From: Saccharospirillum sp965652395
Lineage (GTDB): Bacteria > Pseudomonadota > Gammaproteobacteria > Pseudomonadales > Natronospirillaceae
Direction of reading: 5' to 3'
NCBI GenBank assembly: GCA_965652395.1
Contig: CBFGUW010000015.1
Coordinates: forward strand, 40,688-104,687
Length of the DNA stretch: 64,000 bases
Positions 41,912-51,276 of the stretch are shown piece after piece. The position numbers and the translations under genes were made by a program. The notes under the pieces were generated by a model. The model saw only the letters and a list, made by a program, of their open reading frames with translations. It had not been told where the DNA came from and ran no database searches. The stretch's first letter is position 1. Every line of letters starts with the position of its first letter.

Positions 41912-44386
41912 CTAATTCACCGATTTGACGTGCATTTCAAACGCACCAGTGATGATTTCCCGAAGTTCATCGTCATCCCAAGGCTTGGTCAGATACTTAT
42001 AGATGGAGCCCTGGTTGATGGCATCGGTGACGGTTTTCAGGTCGGTGTAGCCCGAGAGGACAATGCGAACTGTTTGAGGGTAGAGCGATTTCACCCGTTT
42101 GAAGAACTCGGTTCCATTCATTTCCGGCATGCGCTGATCCGATAGAATCACCTGCACCTCGATTTGCGCGAGCATCCGAAAGGCATCGTCGGCGCTGTTG
42201 GCCAGCAATATCTGATATGGCTCGCCTCTGAGGGCACGCGACAGGGATTTAAGAATCAACGGATCATCATCGAGGATAAGCAGGCACTGACCGTTGCCCG
42301 CGTTTTCCTCGTTTTCCACCATCGATTCCAGGCGTTTTTGCTCCAGGTAGGGAATCAGCCGGTCGACCGGGATCGCCGGGCTGTGCAGAAACCCCTGTAC
42401 TTCGTCACACCCTTCCCGCTTGAGAAATGCCGATTGCGATTCCGTTTCGACCCCTTCGGCGGTCACCTTCAGATTCAGGTGATGGGACATGGAGATAATC
42501 GCCCGCACGATGGTGGCGTCGTTCTCATCGCTGATCACATCCTGTACGAACGACCGGTCGATCTTCACTTTGTGAATCGGCAACCGCTTCAGGTAACTGA
42601 GGCTGGAAAAGCCGGTTCCAAAATCATCCAGCGAGAGTTGGAAACCGGCGTCTCTCAATGCCGTTAATATGCTCAGTGCGCTGTTATAGTGCCCGAACAT
42701 CACGCTTTCCAGAATTTCCAGTTCAAAATGGGTACAGGAAAACCCCTCGGCTTCGATAACCGACTTCATGTGCTGGGCCAGGTTGGGGTTTTTAAACAGT
42801 ACCGGCGACAGGTTCAGCGCAATGGGGAGGTCGAAACCGGCTGCCAATAACTGGTGCCGCGCCGCACAGGCGGCCAGCAATACCCAATCGCTCAGTGCCA
42901 CGATCTGGCCGGTACTTTCAGCCAGGGGGATGAAGTCTCCGGGCGATACCATGCCGAGCTCCGCGTGACGCCAGCGAATCAATGCTTCCACGGCAATCAC
43001 CTGTTGGCTGTTCAGGCTCAGTTGGGGCTGAAAATGCAGCTCGAAATCGCCCCGGTCCAGTGCGGCTTGCAGGTCGCTGCGCAAACGCAGCTTGCGCGAC
43101 ACGTCCCGGTTCATGTCTTCGGTGTACCAGTGGTACTGATTGCGTCCCGCCTGCTTGGCCTGGTACATCGCCAGGTCTGCTTGGCGCACCAGTTTCAACG
43201 GGTCTTCGTCCGCTTCTTCGCTGACGGCGATACCGATGCTGGCCGTCAGGTGGTAGGAGGTCGATTCCAGCCAATAGGGTTGGGCGATTTCAGTCAGAAT
43301 GTGTTCGGCGATCTGCGGAATGTCATCCGCCTGGGCCAGGTCCGGTAGCAGAATCACGAATTCGTCCGCCGCCAGCCGCGCCAGTGTATCGCCCGGGCGA
43401 ATGATGCGGCTGACGCGACCGCTGACTTCCACAAGCACCTGGTCGCCGCTCTGGTGCCCCAACGCATCGTTAATCGCCTTGAACCCATCGAGATCTATAT
43501 AAAGTATGGCGAGCGTTCGTCCATACCGTTTGGCGAATTGGAGGCCCTGGCGAATACGGTCTTCCAGCAGGCCCCGGTTGGGCAGATCGGTCAGCACATC
43601 ATGGCTGGCGTTGTAAGCCAGAGTGTGTTCGAAATGTCGTTGTGCGGAAATATCGTTGAGAATGCCGACAAAGTGGGTCACTTCGCCCTGCTCATCCGGT
43701 ACCGGGGCAATGTAGAGGTCGTTCCAGAAGGCCGTACCGTCTTTACGATAGTTTTTTAAAACGACGTTGAATTCCTCCTTTCTTTTCAACGCCTCCGCCA
43801 GTTGATGAACGGCTGCCTGTCCGGTTTCAGAGCCCTGCAGGAAGCGGCAATTGCGCCCGAGTATTTCATCGATGGGGTAGCCGGTAATGCGTTCGAATGC
43901 CGGATTGGCATAGATAATGGGCATCTCCCGCTTGCGCGCATCACAAATCAGCACGCCATTGCGCGTGGAGGCGAGGCTGCGTTCCAGCAAGCGCAGACGT
44001 TCGTGAGTGCCCGCGCTGTCGGCGACGTCGCGTAGCGCGCGAAGCAATTCGGTGGCGTCGAACGTACCCTTAACCAAGAATGCCTGGGTGCTGGTTCGAA
44101 CCAGGGTGTCGGGTGTGTCCGCGCCGTCAATCAACAGCATGATAGGCGTGTCGGGGGCGCTCACGGTGAGGTTATTCAACGTCTCGGTGAGCATTGTCTC
44201 GTTGGGAATGTCGACAATAATGGCATCGAAATGCTGGGTATGGGTATCGGCGGTTCCCGACTCCGACGTAACCACCCAGTGTAGGGTGTGGGCATGTTCG
44301 GCTTGGCTGGCCAGCATGTCCTTCATGCTCAGGGCATGATCGGAATCATCGCTGACCAACAGCACCCGGATAGGGGAGGTACCCAT
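41912..44386 (-). CDS. LOV-GGDEF-EAL protein with receiver domains at both ends
   Basis: An 824-residue soluble protein. Order: degenerate receiver-like domain (1-125, IIVD at the expected Asp), PAS/LOV domain (140-265), GGDEF (270-430), EAL (440-680), and a canonical receiver (700-824). The LOV signature GRNCRFLQGSETG puts the flavin-adduct Cys at residue 180, so blue-light sensing by FMN is likely. GGDEF reads AADEF and is probably inactive. EAL is complete with E467 in VEALIRWRH and LSLDDFGTGFSSLSYLKR. The last domain has LLILDDDPLILKSL, LSDQRMPEMNG and YLTKPWDDDEL. Probably a light- and phosphorelay-gated c-di-GMP phosphodiesterase. Confidence 0.92.
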   Translation of the reverse strand: MGTSPIRVLLVSDDSDHALSMKDMLASQAEHAHTLHWVVTSESGTADTHTQHFDAIIVDIPNETMLTETLNNLTVSAPDTPIMLLIDGADTPDTLVRTSTQAFLVKGTFDATELLRALRDVADSAGTHERLRLLERSLASTRNGVLICDARKREMPIIYANPAFERITGYPIDEILGRNCRFLQGSETGQAAVHQLAEALKRKEEFNVVLKNYRKDGTAFWNDLYIAPVPDEQGEVTHFVGILNDISAQRHFEHTLAYNASHDVLTDLPNRGLLEDRIRQGLQFAKRYGRTLAILYIDLDGFKAINDALGHQSGDQVLVEVSGRVSRIIRPGDTLARLAADEFVILLPDLAQADDIPQIAEHILTEIAQPYWLESTSYHLTASIGIAVSEEADEDPLKLVRQADLAMYQAKQAGRNQYHWYTEDMNRDVSRKLRLRSDLQAALDRGDFELHFQPQLSLNSQQVIAVEALIRWRHAELGMVSPGDFIPLAESTGQIVALSDWVLLAACAARHQLLAAGFDLPIALNLSPVLFKNPNLAQHMKSVIEAEGFSCTHFELEILESVMFGHYNSALSILTALRDAGFQLSLDDFGTGFSSLSYLKRLPIHKVKIDRSFVQDVISDENDATIVRAIISMSHHLNLKVTAEGVETESQSAFLKREGCDEVQGFLHSPAIPVDRLIPYLEQKRLESMVENEENAGNGQCLLILDDDPLILKSLSRALRGEPYQILLANSADDAFRMLAQIEVQVILSDQRMPEMNGTEFFKRVKSLYPQTVRIVLSGYTDLKTVTDAINQGSIYKYLTKPWDDDELREIITGAFEMHVKSVN

Positions 44387-44561
44387 CAGCCACCTCCCAG
44401 GGTCAAGCCCGGTGGACCAAGACGACCGTTACACAAAGGAATGCCGTTGCCGGTGTGTACAAATGTCCTTTTCGTCTCCATAGGTGCCTCTCAGCTGGGT
44501 GGCCGATGGACCGCGTACATCCAGGTACGCACCAATCAGGCCGGAGCGTTAATTCTCTATG

Positions 44562-45755
44562 TCAGTTTTCGGTCGGTTGGGTGATCGGCAGCCATACTCG
44601 GAACCGGGTGCCCTGCCCTTCCTCGGACTCCAACTCTATGCGGCCATGGTGGCGTTGGACGATGCTGTAACTTAACGACAACCCAAGCCCCGTCCCCTGA
44701 CCGACTTTTTTGGTGGTGAAAAATGGTTCGAAGATTCTTTCCCGCAACGATTTGGGAATACCCGCACCATCGTCTTCCACCTCCAGCCAGACCCAGTTGG
44801 CCTGATGGCCCAGCCGTATCCAGATATTGCCCGTCGACTCGATGGCATGCGCCGCGTTGACCACCAAATTCATGACCACCTGTTTGATCTGGCTGGAATT
44901 GCATTCAATATTGGGAATCTGCGGGAAGGATTCATGCAGCGTGCATTTGTATTTGATTTCGTTGGTAACCAGCCGCAAGGTCGTCGTTACAGCGTCTTCC
45001 AGCGCGTAGAGGGCGAACTGACCGTCATCGGAATGGGAAAAATCCTTCAGCGCGGCAATGATGTCCCGCACCCGGTTGGCACCCTCGGTGGATTCGGTTA
45101 TGCAATCCTCTATATCCACTTTGATAAAGTGGTAGTCCATTTCATCGCGCCGCTCCTTAAGTTGTTCGAGTGACCCAATGTTATCGATGCTGTCGACCAG
45201 CTCGAGCAGGTTTCCAATATAGTCGGAGAGAGAGTTCAGGTTAGAGCAGATATAACCAATGGGGTTGTTGATTTCATGAGCAACCCCGGCCGCGAGCTGC
45301 CCTACGGCTGCCATCTTGTCGGATTGAATCAGGGTACGGTCATGATCCGTAAGAGGGCGACTGGTACCGGTACTGCGATCACGCGTTTGCTGGAGCAGTT
45401 CGAACAGCGAAGGCACATCGATCGACCGGCCATCGGCTTCCTGATGCTCAATCACAGCGATCATGGTGTAGTGAGTGCCGGTCAGGGTGATATAAGGGCA
45501 CATCAACAGGCTGTGTTTATTATCGCCGGATGAAATTAACCGACCCTCGTGTTGATTCTGCGCGTGCAGGGTAGCCAATTCCGGTGACACCAATGCCGCC
45601 CCGGGTAAGTGCAAATCGCTAACCTGTGTGCCGATGGCATTATGCCAGTCTCCAGGAAATGTACGCTCCATAACCGGGCAGGCATAACACAACCGATTGT
45701 CGGCATCGACAATCAGCCAGGGCAACGAAGATGAATAACTCCAAGACTCTAACAT
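44562..45755 (-). CDS. PAS-type soluble sensor histidine kinase
   Basis: A 397-residue kinase without membrane segments. N-terminal sensor (SSLPWLIVDADNRLCYACPV, PAS-like) is followed by HisKA with QLAAGVAHEINNPIGYICSN and HATPase with MNLVVNAAHAIESTGN, EDDGAGIPKSLRERIFEPFF and GTGLGLSLSYSIVQRHHGRI. The AHEINNP form is typical of kinases working with stand-alone receivers. The start at 45755 has GGAAGGA upstream; a longer in-frame start has none. It ends 175 bases before the LOV-EAL gene (same strand) and is divergent from two response regulators, its likely partners. Confidence 0.9.
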   Translation of the reverse strand: MLESWSYSSSLPWLIVDADNRLCYACPVMERTFPGDWHNAIGTQVSDLHLPGAALVSPELATLHAQNQHEGRLISSGDNKHSLLMCPYITLTGTHYTMIAVIEHQEADGRSIDVPSLFELLQQTRDRSTGTSRPLTDHDRTLIQSDKMAAVGQLAAGVAHEINNPIGYICSNLNSLSDYIGNLLELVDSIDNIGSLEQLKERRDEMDYHFIKVDIEDCITESTEGANRVRDIIAALKDFSHSDDGQFALYALEDAVTTTLRLVTNEIKYKCTLHESFPQIPNIECNSSQIKQVVMNLVVNAAHAIESTGNIWIRLGHQANWVWLEVEDDGAGIPKSLRERIFEPFFTTKKVGQGTGLGLSLSYSIVQRHHGRIELESEEGQGTRFRVWLPITQPTEN

Positions 45756-46056
45756 CCGGGGTCCTTCCAGGCACCGAGTGCCAAGACAAAGCATTAATCT
45801 TGGTATAGCAGAGCCCTCTGGGCACCGCAAATATACCGTCGTTAAACCCCGCCCCAGTCGGTTGACCGGTAAAGCTGACACCTGTGTCGCATTTCGCGGA
45901 TCCTTCTCTGGCACCGACTATGCTTCTTGCAAAATTGGGCTAAGCTTTGGTAATACCGCTTGAAGTCAGCGTTCTACCAGCGTGGCCGCTGTTAACGCTC
46001 TTTAAAGTCATCCAGTAAAAAGAAACACCGCCGTCTGGCCAATGAGGAAGTCAAAA
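45756..46056. promoter_or_regulatory. divergent promoter region with a sigma54-like site
   Basis: A 301-base gap between the kinase and response regulator starts. At 45909-45924, TGGCACCGACTATGCT matches the -24/-12 consensus TGGCAC-N5-TTGC in all but one base, pointing towards the regulators and about 135 bases ahead of the first. No activator-binding site was found. A chance match cannot be excluded. Confidence 0.35.
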
Positions 46057-46830
46057 ATGACCAGTCATCATTCGTTGCTGATTGTGGACGACGAACCCCA
46101 TATTCTGAAATCGCTGAGTCGCGTTCTGAACAGTGGCCGTTTCCGTATCCTGACCGCCGCCACAGCGGAGGAGGCCCTCGGCATGATCGACCGGGATCCG
46201 CCTTCCGTTCTGCTGACCGACCAGCGCATGCCGGGCATGTCCGGCTCGGCCCTACTCGCCGAAGTCGCCAAGCTGTATCCGGATGTGGTTGGTATGTTGA
46301 TGAGCGGTTATGCCGATTTCGACAGCCTGACCGAGGCATTGAATGACGGGCAAATCTACAAATTCATCCTGAAGCCCTGGGATAATTCCGATTTGCGTCA
46401 GAGCATTAATGATCTTTTTACCCAGATTGAATTGGGCGAGGAGGGCATGCGTTCCCAGCGTCGGCTGAAAGCCGAAAAAGAAGCCTTGGAACAACGCCTG
46501 GAAGCCAGCCGGAACGCGCGCCCGGATGCCATCTACAACCGTTACGAACATCTGTTCAACGAACTGCCCATCGCCCTGGTCATTACCGACCCGGACGGCG
46601 AAATACTCGATTACAACGCCGCCTTCGGCGCCTTGGTGAATGCGCGTTATTCCCTCGTCGGGCGTCCCGTCGAACCCTGGTTGCCCACTCTGTTGCGTCA
46701 ACGTCTGGCGGACAGCGACAGCGGAGAACCGCTCCCGGTATCCGTCGAGGGCATCGCCTGGGCCGTGACCGCCTGCCCACTGCGACATGGTCCCGCATTG
46801 CATCAAGCTTATGTATTGACCCAACCCTGA
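46057..46830 (+). CDS. response regulator with receiver and PAS-like domains
   Basis: A 257-residue protein. Residues 6-125 are a receiver with LLIVDDEPHILKSLSRVLNS, LLTDQRMPGMSGSALLAEV for the phospho-Asp and YKFILKPWDNSDLR for the Lys switch. A coiled coil follows, then a PAS-like domain from about residue 170 (LFNELPIALVITDPDGEILD). It lacks DNA-binding or catalytic output. The receiver closely resembles the C-terminal receiver of the LOV-EAL protein. The start at 46057 fits GAGGA better than an ATG 15 bases earlier. Followed after 19 bases by the next regulator. Confidence 0.9.
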   Translation: MTSHHSLLIVDDEPHILKSLSRVLNSGRFRILTAATAEEALGMIDRDPPSVLLTDQRMPGMSGSALLAEVAKLYPDVVGMLMSGYADFDSLTEALNDGQIYKFILKPWDNSDLRQSINDLFTQIELGEEGMRSQRRLKAEKEALEQRLEASRNARPDAIYNRYEHLFNELPIALVITDPDGEILDYNAAFGALVNARYSLVGRPVEPWLPTLLRQRLADSDSGEPLPVSVEGIAWAVTACPLRHGPALHQAYVLTQP

Positions 46831-46849
46831 CCACACAAGGAAGCCCAAC

Positions 46850-48223
46850 GTGAGCCAAGTTCAAGGCACCGCCACAACGGAGACTGAAAAACTGCCCCCA
46901 CCGCGCGTACTGGTGGTGGACGATGAATCCAACATTCGCAAATCGTTGGAGCGTTTGCTGCGCCGCAACGGTTATGAAGCCGTCCAGGCCGAGTCCGTTG
47001 CTCACGCCAAAGGCATACTCGCCAATTCCGGCGACATCGACCTGTTGATCACCGACCTGAAAATGCCGGGGGAAGACGGCATCGCGCTGCTGATTCACGC
47101 CGTGGAAAACTACCCCACCATTCCCCGCATTCTGCTCACCGGCCACGCCGATCTTGAGCAGACCATGAGAGCGATCAACGAAGGCTGCAGCGGCCAGATC
47201 ATGACCAAACCCTGGCAGGACAAACACCTCCTCCAGGTCGTTTCCGAACAGCTTGAACGTTCTCAACTGCAGCGCAAGAACGCCCAACTGCTGAAACTCA
47301 ACCAGGCTCAAAATGCCCAGCTTCGGGAAATGAATAAATTGCTCGAAGAGCGCGTACAAGCCCGTACCGAACAGCTCCGCGCTTCGGCCGACACCCTGAA
47401 AAAATCGAACAAAAACCTGCTCCAATCCTATAAATCCACCGTGCGTTTGGTATTGGAACTCGCCTCGATGAACCCCGCCATCGACAGCGAACTGGCACAG
47501 GAAATGTCCGACCTCGGCGTCACCCTCGCCCAGGCCATGGAACTGAAACCCGGAGACATCAGCTCCATTCGTTACGCCTGCCAACTGCATGAACTCGGCA
47601 AACTCGGCTTACCGCAAGACATCGCCACCTCGCGCGAAGCGTTATTGTCCTCCTCGGAATGGAAAACCTACAGCCAATACCCCGAACAAGGCTCCCTCGC
47701 CCTGACCAGCGTCGACTACCTCTCCAGTGTCTCCAATCTCATCGCCAAACATCGCGAACATTGGGACGGTAGCGGCTTCCCCCACAGCCTTGAAGGCGAG
47801 GAAATCCCCATCGGCAGTCGCATCGTTTTACTGTGCCGCGACTACGTCCAGTCCATGAAAAAATACCAGAATAAAAAGAATGCCCTCGGCCGCCGCGCCG
47901 GTGACATGAACGTTCAACTGCTCGCCTTCGAAGAGGTCGAGCAATGGCGCGACGTCCGCTACGACAGTGCCCTGGTCGACGTCCTCAAACAAACCCTCGC
48001 CGTCAGCGAAGTGGAAGAAGACGAAACCGAAGAAGCCCGACGCGGCCATCTCGTCTCCGCCCAATCGCTCGAACCCGGCATGGTCCTCGCGCAGGACGTC
48101 TACACCGACAAAGACCTGCTAATGCTCACCAAAGGCCAACGCCTGACCGCCCGCCACATCGAAAAACTCCTCGCCATGGAAACCGAATATGGACGGGACC
48201 TGAGTATTTATGTGCACAGCTAA
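46850..48223 (+). CDS. response regulator with degenerate HD-GYP domain
   Basis: A 457-residue RpfG-like protein. Receiver (20-140) has VLVVDDESNIRKSLERLL and LLITDLKMPGEDGIALL, then a coiled coil, then an HD-GYP-like domain. Key residues are altered: YACQLHELGKLGLP in place of HDIGK, KHREHWDGSGFPHSL in place of HHERxDGxGYP. The active-site metal ligands are therefore partly lost and phosphodiesterase activity is doubtful. The start is GTG with AAGGAA upstream. It lies between the PAS regulator and a Cys-motif protein, both close enough for one operon. Confidence 0.88.
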   Translation: MSQVQGTATTETEKLPPPRVLVVDDESNIRKSLERLLRRNGYEAVQAESVAHAKGILANSGDIDLLITDLKMPGEDGIALLIHAVENYPTIPRILLTGHADLEQTMRAINEGCSGQIMTKPWQDKHLLQVVSEQLERSQLQRKNAQLLKLNQAQNAQLREMNKLLEERVQARTEQLRASADTLKKSNKNLLQSYKSTVRLVLELASMNPAIDSELAQEMSDLGVTLAQAMELKPGDISSIRYACQLHELGKLGLPQDIATSREALLSSSEWKTYSQYPEQGSLALTSVDYLSSVSNLIAKHREHWDGSGFPHSLEGEEIPIGSRIVLLCRDYVQSMKKYQNKKNALGRRAGDMNVQLLAFEEVEQWRDVRYDSALVDVLKQTLAVSEVEEDETEEARRGHLVSAQSLEPGMVLAQDVYTDKDLLMLTKGQRLTARHIEKLLAMETEYGRDLSIYVHS

Positions 48224-48238
48224 CCTGGGAACCGGCGC

Positions 48239-48946
48239 ATGAACGATTGGCATTATCGGTTTGAGTTCGAAACCGGAGACGCGATTGACATCCAGACCCA
48301 CTGGTCCGAAACCACCGGCACCGTCAAGGCAACACCCGGCGTCGAAACCCTCGGCGACTCACTGAAAGCCTCCGTCTGGCTCGAAAACGACCAATGCTCC
48401 CACTGCCCATTGGTCCCTTCCAAATCCCCCCACTGCCCACTCGCCGCCACCGTCATCCCCGTCGCCCACCGCTTCGACGGCTACAACTCCACCGATAAAA
48501 CCCGCGTCATCGCCACCTGCCGGGACCGGGAAGTACGTTTGGACACCAACCTCCAACGCGGCCTAGGCTCCCTGCTCGGCCTCCTGATGGGCGGCAGCGC
48601 CTGCCCCCACTTCGCCTTCTTCAAACCCATGGCCGCCATGCACCTGCCATTCTCCAGCGAAGAGGAAACGTTCTTCAGGGTCATCGGCAACGCCTTACTC
48701 AAACTCGCCATGCAGGGTGAAGACGTCAACCTGAACCAAGCCAGTGTCTATTTGCAGTCGCAATACGATGCATTGAATATCGTGAACCTCGGTATGGCAC
48801 AACGGCTTCGTCGCTGCGCCACTTCTGATTCCGGTGTCAACGCGGTCATAGTTCTGGATATGCTCGCCCGGCTGATTGGAAGTGATCCGGAAGAATATAT
48901 AGAAGCGCTAAAACCTTGGTACACAATTGAAACCAGCCAAGGCTAG
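48239..48946 (+). CDS. conserved hypothetical protein with paired Cys motifs
   Basis: A 235-residue soluble protein of unknown function. Seen: NDQCSHCPLVPSKSPHCPLA near residue 50, a CxxC plus C arrangement that could hold a metal or form disulfides; SACPHFAFFKPMAAMHLPFS near residue 118; and a helical C-terminal half. Third gene of the regulator set: starts 15 bases after the HD-GYP-like gene, with translation probably coupled through GGGAACC. A direct link to phosphorelay or c-di-GMP signalling is inference from position. Its stop codon lies within a palindromic element. Confidence 0.75.
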   Translation: MNDWHYRFEFETGDAIDIQTHWSETTGTVKATPGVETLGDSLKASVWLENDQCSHCPLVPSKSPHCPLAATVIPVAHRFDGYNSTDKTRVIATCRDREVRLDTNLQRGLGSLLGLLMGGSACPHFAFFKPMAAMHLPFSSEEETFFRVIGNALLKLAMQGEDVNLNQASVYLQSQYDALNIVNLGMAQRLRRCATSDSGVNAVIVLDMLARLIGSDPEEYIEALKPWYTIETSQG

Positions 48947-49060
48947 TGGCAGGCGTCGGAGGTTAATGCTCCAGGGCAGTCCGCAGCAAGGATGCCGCGG
49001 TCTAGCTTACATGGACGTATTCACAGCGGCCCTGGAGGGTTAACCTCCGACGCCTGTCAC
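48946..49060 (-). repeat. dispersed palindromic element, copy 9
   Basis: 32-base arms (48946-48977 and 49029-49060, 29 matches). The core is in reverse with CCGCAGCAAGGATGCCGCGG and TACATGGACGTA-type hairpins. The left arm starts on the last base of the upstream stop codon. The remainder of the 329-base gap to the DUF4212 gene shows no other feature apart from the ribosome site. Confidence 0.85.
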
Positions 49061-49275
49061 GGGTTTAACCACAGTAAAAAACAACCACTGCCACCGTCCC
49101 CTACCTATCCATTAGTCGAAACCGCTACCAAAGTCTAAGCGTTAACTTCCTCTGCTGGTGATAATTTCACAGGGCTCGTCACTGCCACCCGGCTCAGTGT
49201 CCGGATGGGGTACCAACCAGTATTCCACCCGGTGTCGCAGCAGTGCAAAACAACAACAAATTTGGAGGAAACGCG

Positions 49276-49542
49276 ATGAGCTTCGAGAGCAAAGAACACG
49301 CCGCCCAATACTGGCGTGAAAATGTTCGACTGATGCTCACACTTCTAGCAATCTGGTTCGCCGTATCCTACGGCGCCGGCATCCTGCTGGTCGATGTGCT
49401 CAACGAAATAAAATTCTTCGGATTCAAACTGGGCTTCTGGTTCGCCCAGCAAGGATCCATTTATACCTTCATCGTGCTCATCTTCGTCTACGTCAAAAAG
49501 ATGAACTCGCTTGATCGTAAATACAACGTGCACGAAGACTGA
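49276..49542 (+). CDS. DUF4212 small subunit of a sodium/solute symporter
   Basis: An 88-residue membrane protein with two helices (about residues 20-42 and 57-78). Seen: YWRENVRLMLTLLAIWFAVS, LNEIKFFGFKLGFWFAQQGS and VYVKKMNSLDRKYNV, all DUF4212 blocks. It is found directly ahead of the VC_2705-type symporter, whose small partner it is thought to be. GGAGG upstream of the ATG at 49276 decides the start. Ends ten bases before the symporter. Confidence 0.92.
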   Translation: MSFESKEHAAQYWRENVRLMLTLLAIWFAVSYGAGILLVDVLNEIKFFGFKLGFWFAQQGSIYTFIVLIFVYVKKMNSLDRKYNVHED

Positions 49543-49552
49543 GGAGCCGGGA

Positions 49553-51253
49553 ATGGATATTCAAATACTGAGTTACCTCTTCGTCGGGGCAACGTTCGCA
49601 CTCTACATCGGCATCGCCGTCTGGTCCCGCGCCGGGTCCACCAACGAATTCTACGTCGCCGGTGGCGGCGTCCCCGCCGTCGCCAACGGCATGGCCACCG
49701 CCGCCGACTGGATGTCAGCCGCCTCCTTCATCTCCATGGCTGGCATCATCTCCTTCATGGGATACGACGGCTCCGTCTACCTCATGGGATGGACCGGCGG
49801 CTACGTACTGCTCGCCCTGTGCCTCGCCCCCTACCTGCGCAAATTCGGCAAATTCACCGTCCCCGACTTCATCGGCGACCGCTATTACAGCCAAGCCGCC
49901 CGGGTCATCGCCGTTATCTGCGCCATCTTCGTCTCCTTCACCTACGTTGCAGGTCAGATGCGCGGCGTCGGCGTGGTGTTCTCCCGCTTCCTCGAAGTCG
50001 GCGTCAGCACCGGCGTTATCATTGGTATGGTCATCGTCTTCTTCTACGCCGTACTCGGCGGCATGAAAGGCATCACCTACACCCAGGTCGCCCAGTACTG
50101 TGTCATGATTTTCGCCTACATCGTACCGGCGATTTTTATCTCCATGCTGATGACCGGCAACGTATTCCCGCAACTGGGCTTCGGCGGATCGGTCGCTGAC
50201 GGTACACCTTTGCTGCAGAAACTGGACGGACTGTCCACAGAATTGGGATTCGCGCAATACACCGAAGGCTCGAAACCCATGATCGACGTCTTCTTCATCA
50301 CCGCCGCTTTGATGGTCGGTACCGCCGGTCTGCCACACGTGATCGTTCGATTCTTCACTGTGCCGAACGTACGTGATGCCCGTCGCAGTGCCGGTTGGGC
50401 GTTGGTGTTCATCGCTATTCTGTACACCACGGCTCCGGCTGTCGCTGCCTTTGCCCGGGTGAACATGATCAACACCATCAACGGTGAAAACATGCAGGGC
50501 ACATTGTATTCCGACGCGCCAAGCTGGATCAGCAACTGGGAAACTACGGGCCTGATCAAGTGGAACGATAAGAATAACGATGGCCGTATGTTCTATGCCG
50601 CCGATGAGCGCAATGAAATGACCATCGACCGTGACATCATGGTGCTGGCCAACCCTGAGATCGCTCAGTTACCGAACTGGGTGGTGGCGTTGGTGGCTGC
50701 CGGTGGCATGGCGGCGGCGTTGTCGACAGCGGCGGGTCTGTTGTTGGTGATTTCGACATCGATTTCGCATGACTTGCTGAAACGAAACCTGATGCCGAAT
50801 ATTACCGATAAACAGGAGTTGATGTACGCTCGTCTCGCGGCGGCGGTCGCTGTAGTGGTGGCCGGTATCCTGGGCATTTACCCGCCCGGATTCGTGGCGC
50901 AGGTGGTGGCGTTCGCCTTTGGTCTGGCGGCGTCGAGTTTCTTCCCGGCGATCATTCTGGGTATCTTCCATAAGAAGATGAATAAGGAAGGTGCGCTCTC
51001 TGGTATGGTGGTGGGCATTACCTTTACGGCGGCGTACATTATTTACTTCAAGTTCATCAATCCTGGGGCGAATACGGCGGACAATTGGTTGTTCGGTATT
51101 TCGCCGGAAGGCATTGGTACGCTGGGTATGATTCTGAACTTTGTGGTGGCTTTTGTGGTCCACAAGGTGACGGGCGATGCGCCGGATAACGTTCAGGAGA
51201 TCGTGGAAAGCATCCGTTTCCCCAAAGGATCGGGTGTCGCCTCCTCCCATTGA
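49553..51253 (+). CDS. sodium:solute symporter, VC_2705/acetate-type
   Basis: A 566-residue SSS-family carrier with about 13 membrane segments, probably importing acetate or another short-chain acid with sodium. Seen: YVAGGGVPAVANGMATAADW near residue 35, SAASFISMAGIISFMGYD, FTVPDFIGDRYYS, GTAGLPHVIVRFFTVPNVRD near residue 255 and STAAGLLLVISTSISHDLL near residue 395, matching the acetate permease-like branch. GAGGAG precedes the ATG at 49553. Followed by a clear terminator. The CBS/DUF294 gene downstream usually accompanies this pair. Confidence 0.92.
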   Translation: MDIQILSYLFVGATFALYIGIAVWSRAGSTNEFYVAGGGVPAVANGMATAADWMSAASFISMAGIISFMGYDGSVYLMGWTGGYVLLALCLAPYLRKFGKFTVPDFIGDRYYSQAARVIAVICAIFVSFTYVAGQMRGVGVVFSRFLEVGVSTGVIIGMVIVFFYAVLGGMKGITYTQVAQYCVMIFAYIVPAIFISMLMTGNVFPQLGFGGSVADGTPLLQKLDGLSTELGFAQYTEGSKPMIDVFFITAALMVGTAGLPHVIVRFFTVPNVRDARRSAGWALVFIAILYTTAPAVAAFARVNMINTINGENMQGTLYSDAPSWISNWETTGLIKWNDKNNDGRMFYAADERNEMTIDRDIMVLANPEIAQLPNWVVALVAAGGMAAALSTAAGLLLVISTSISHDLLKRNLMPNITDKQELMYARLAAAVAVVVAGILGIYPPGFVAQVVAFAFGLAASSFFPAIILGIFHKKMNKEGALSGMVVGITFTAAYIIYFKFINPGANTADNWLFGISPEGIGTLGMILNFVVAFVVHKVTGDAPDNVQEIVESIRFPKGSGVASSH

Positions 51254-51276
51254 GGCTATTTTAAGGTAAGGTAGCG

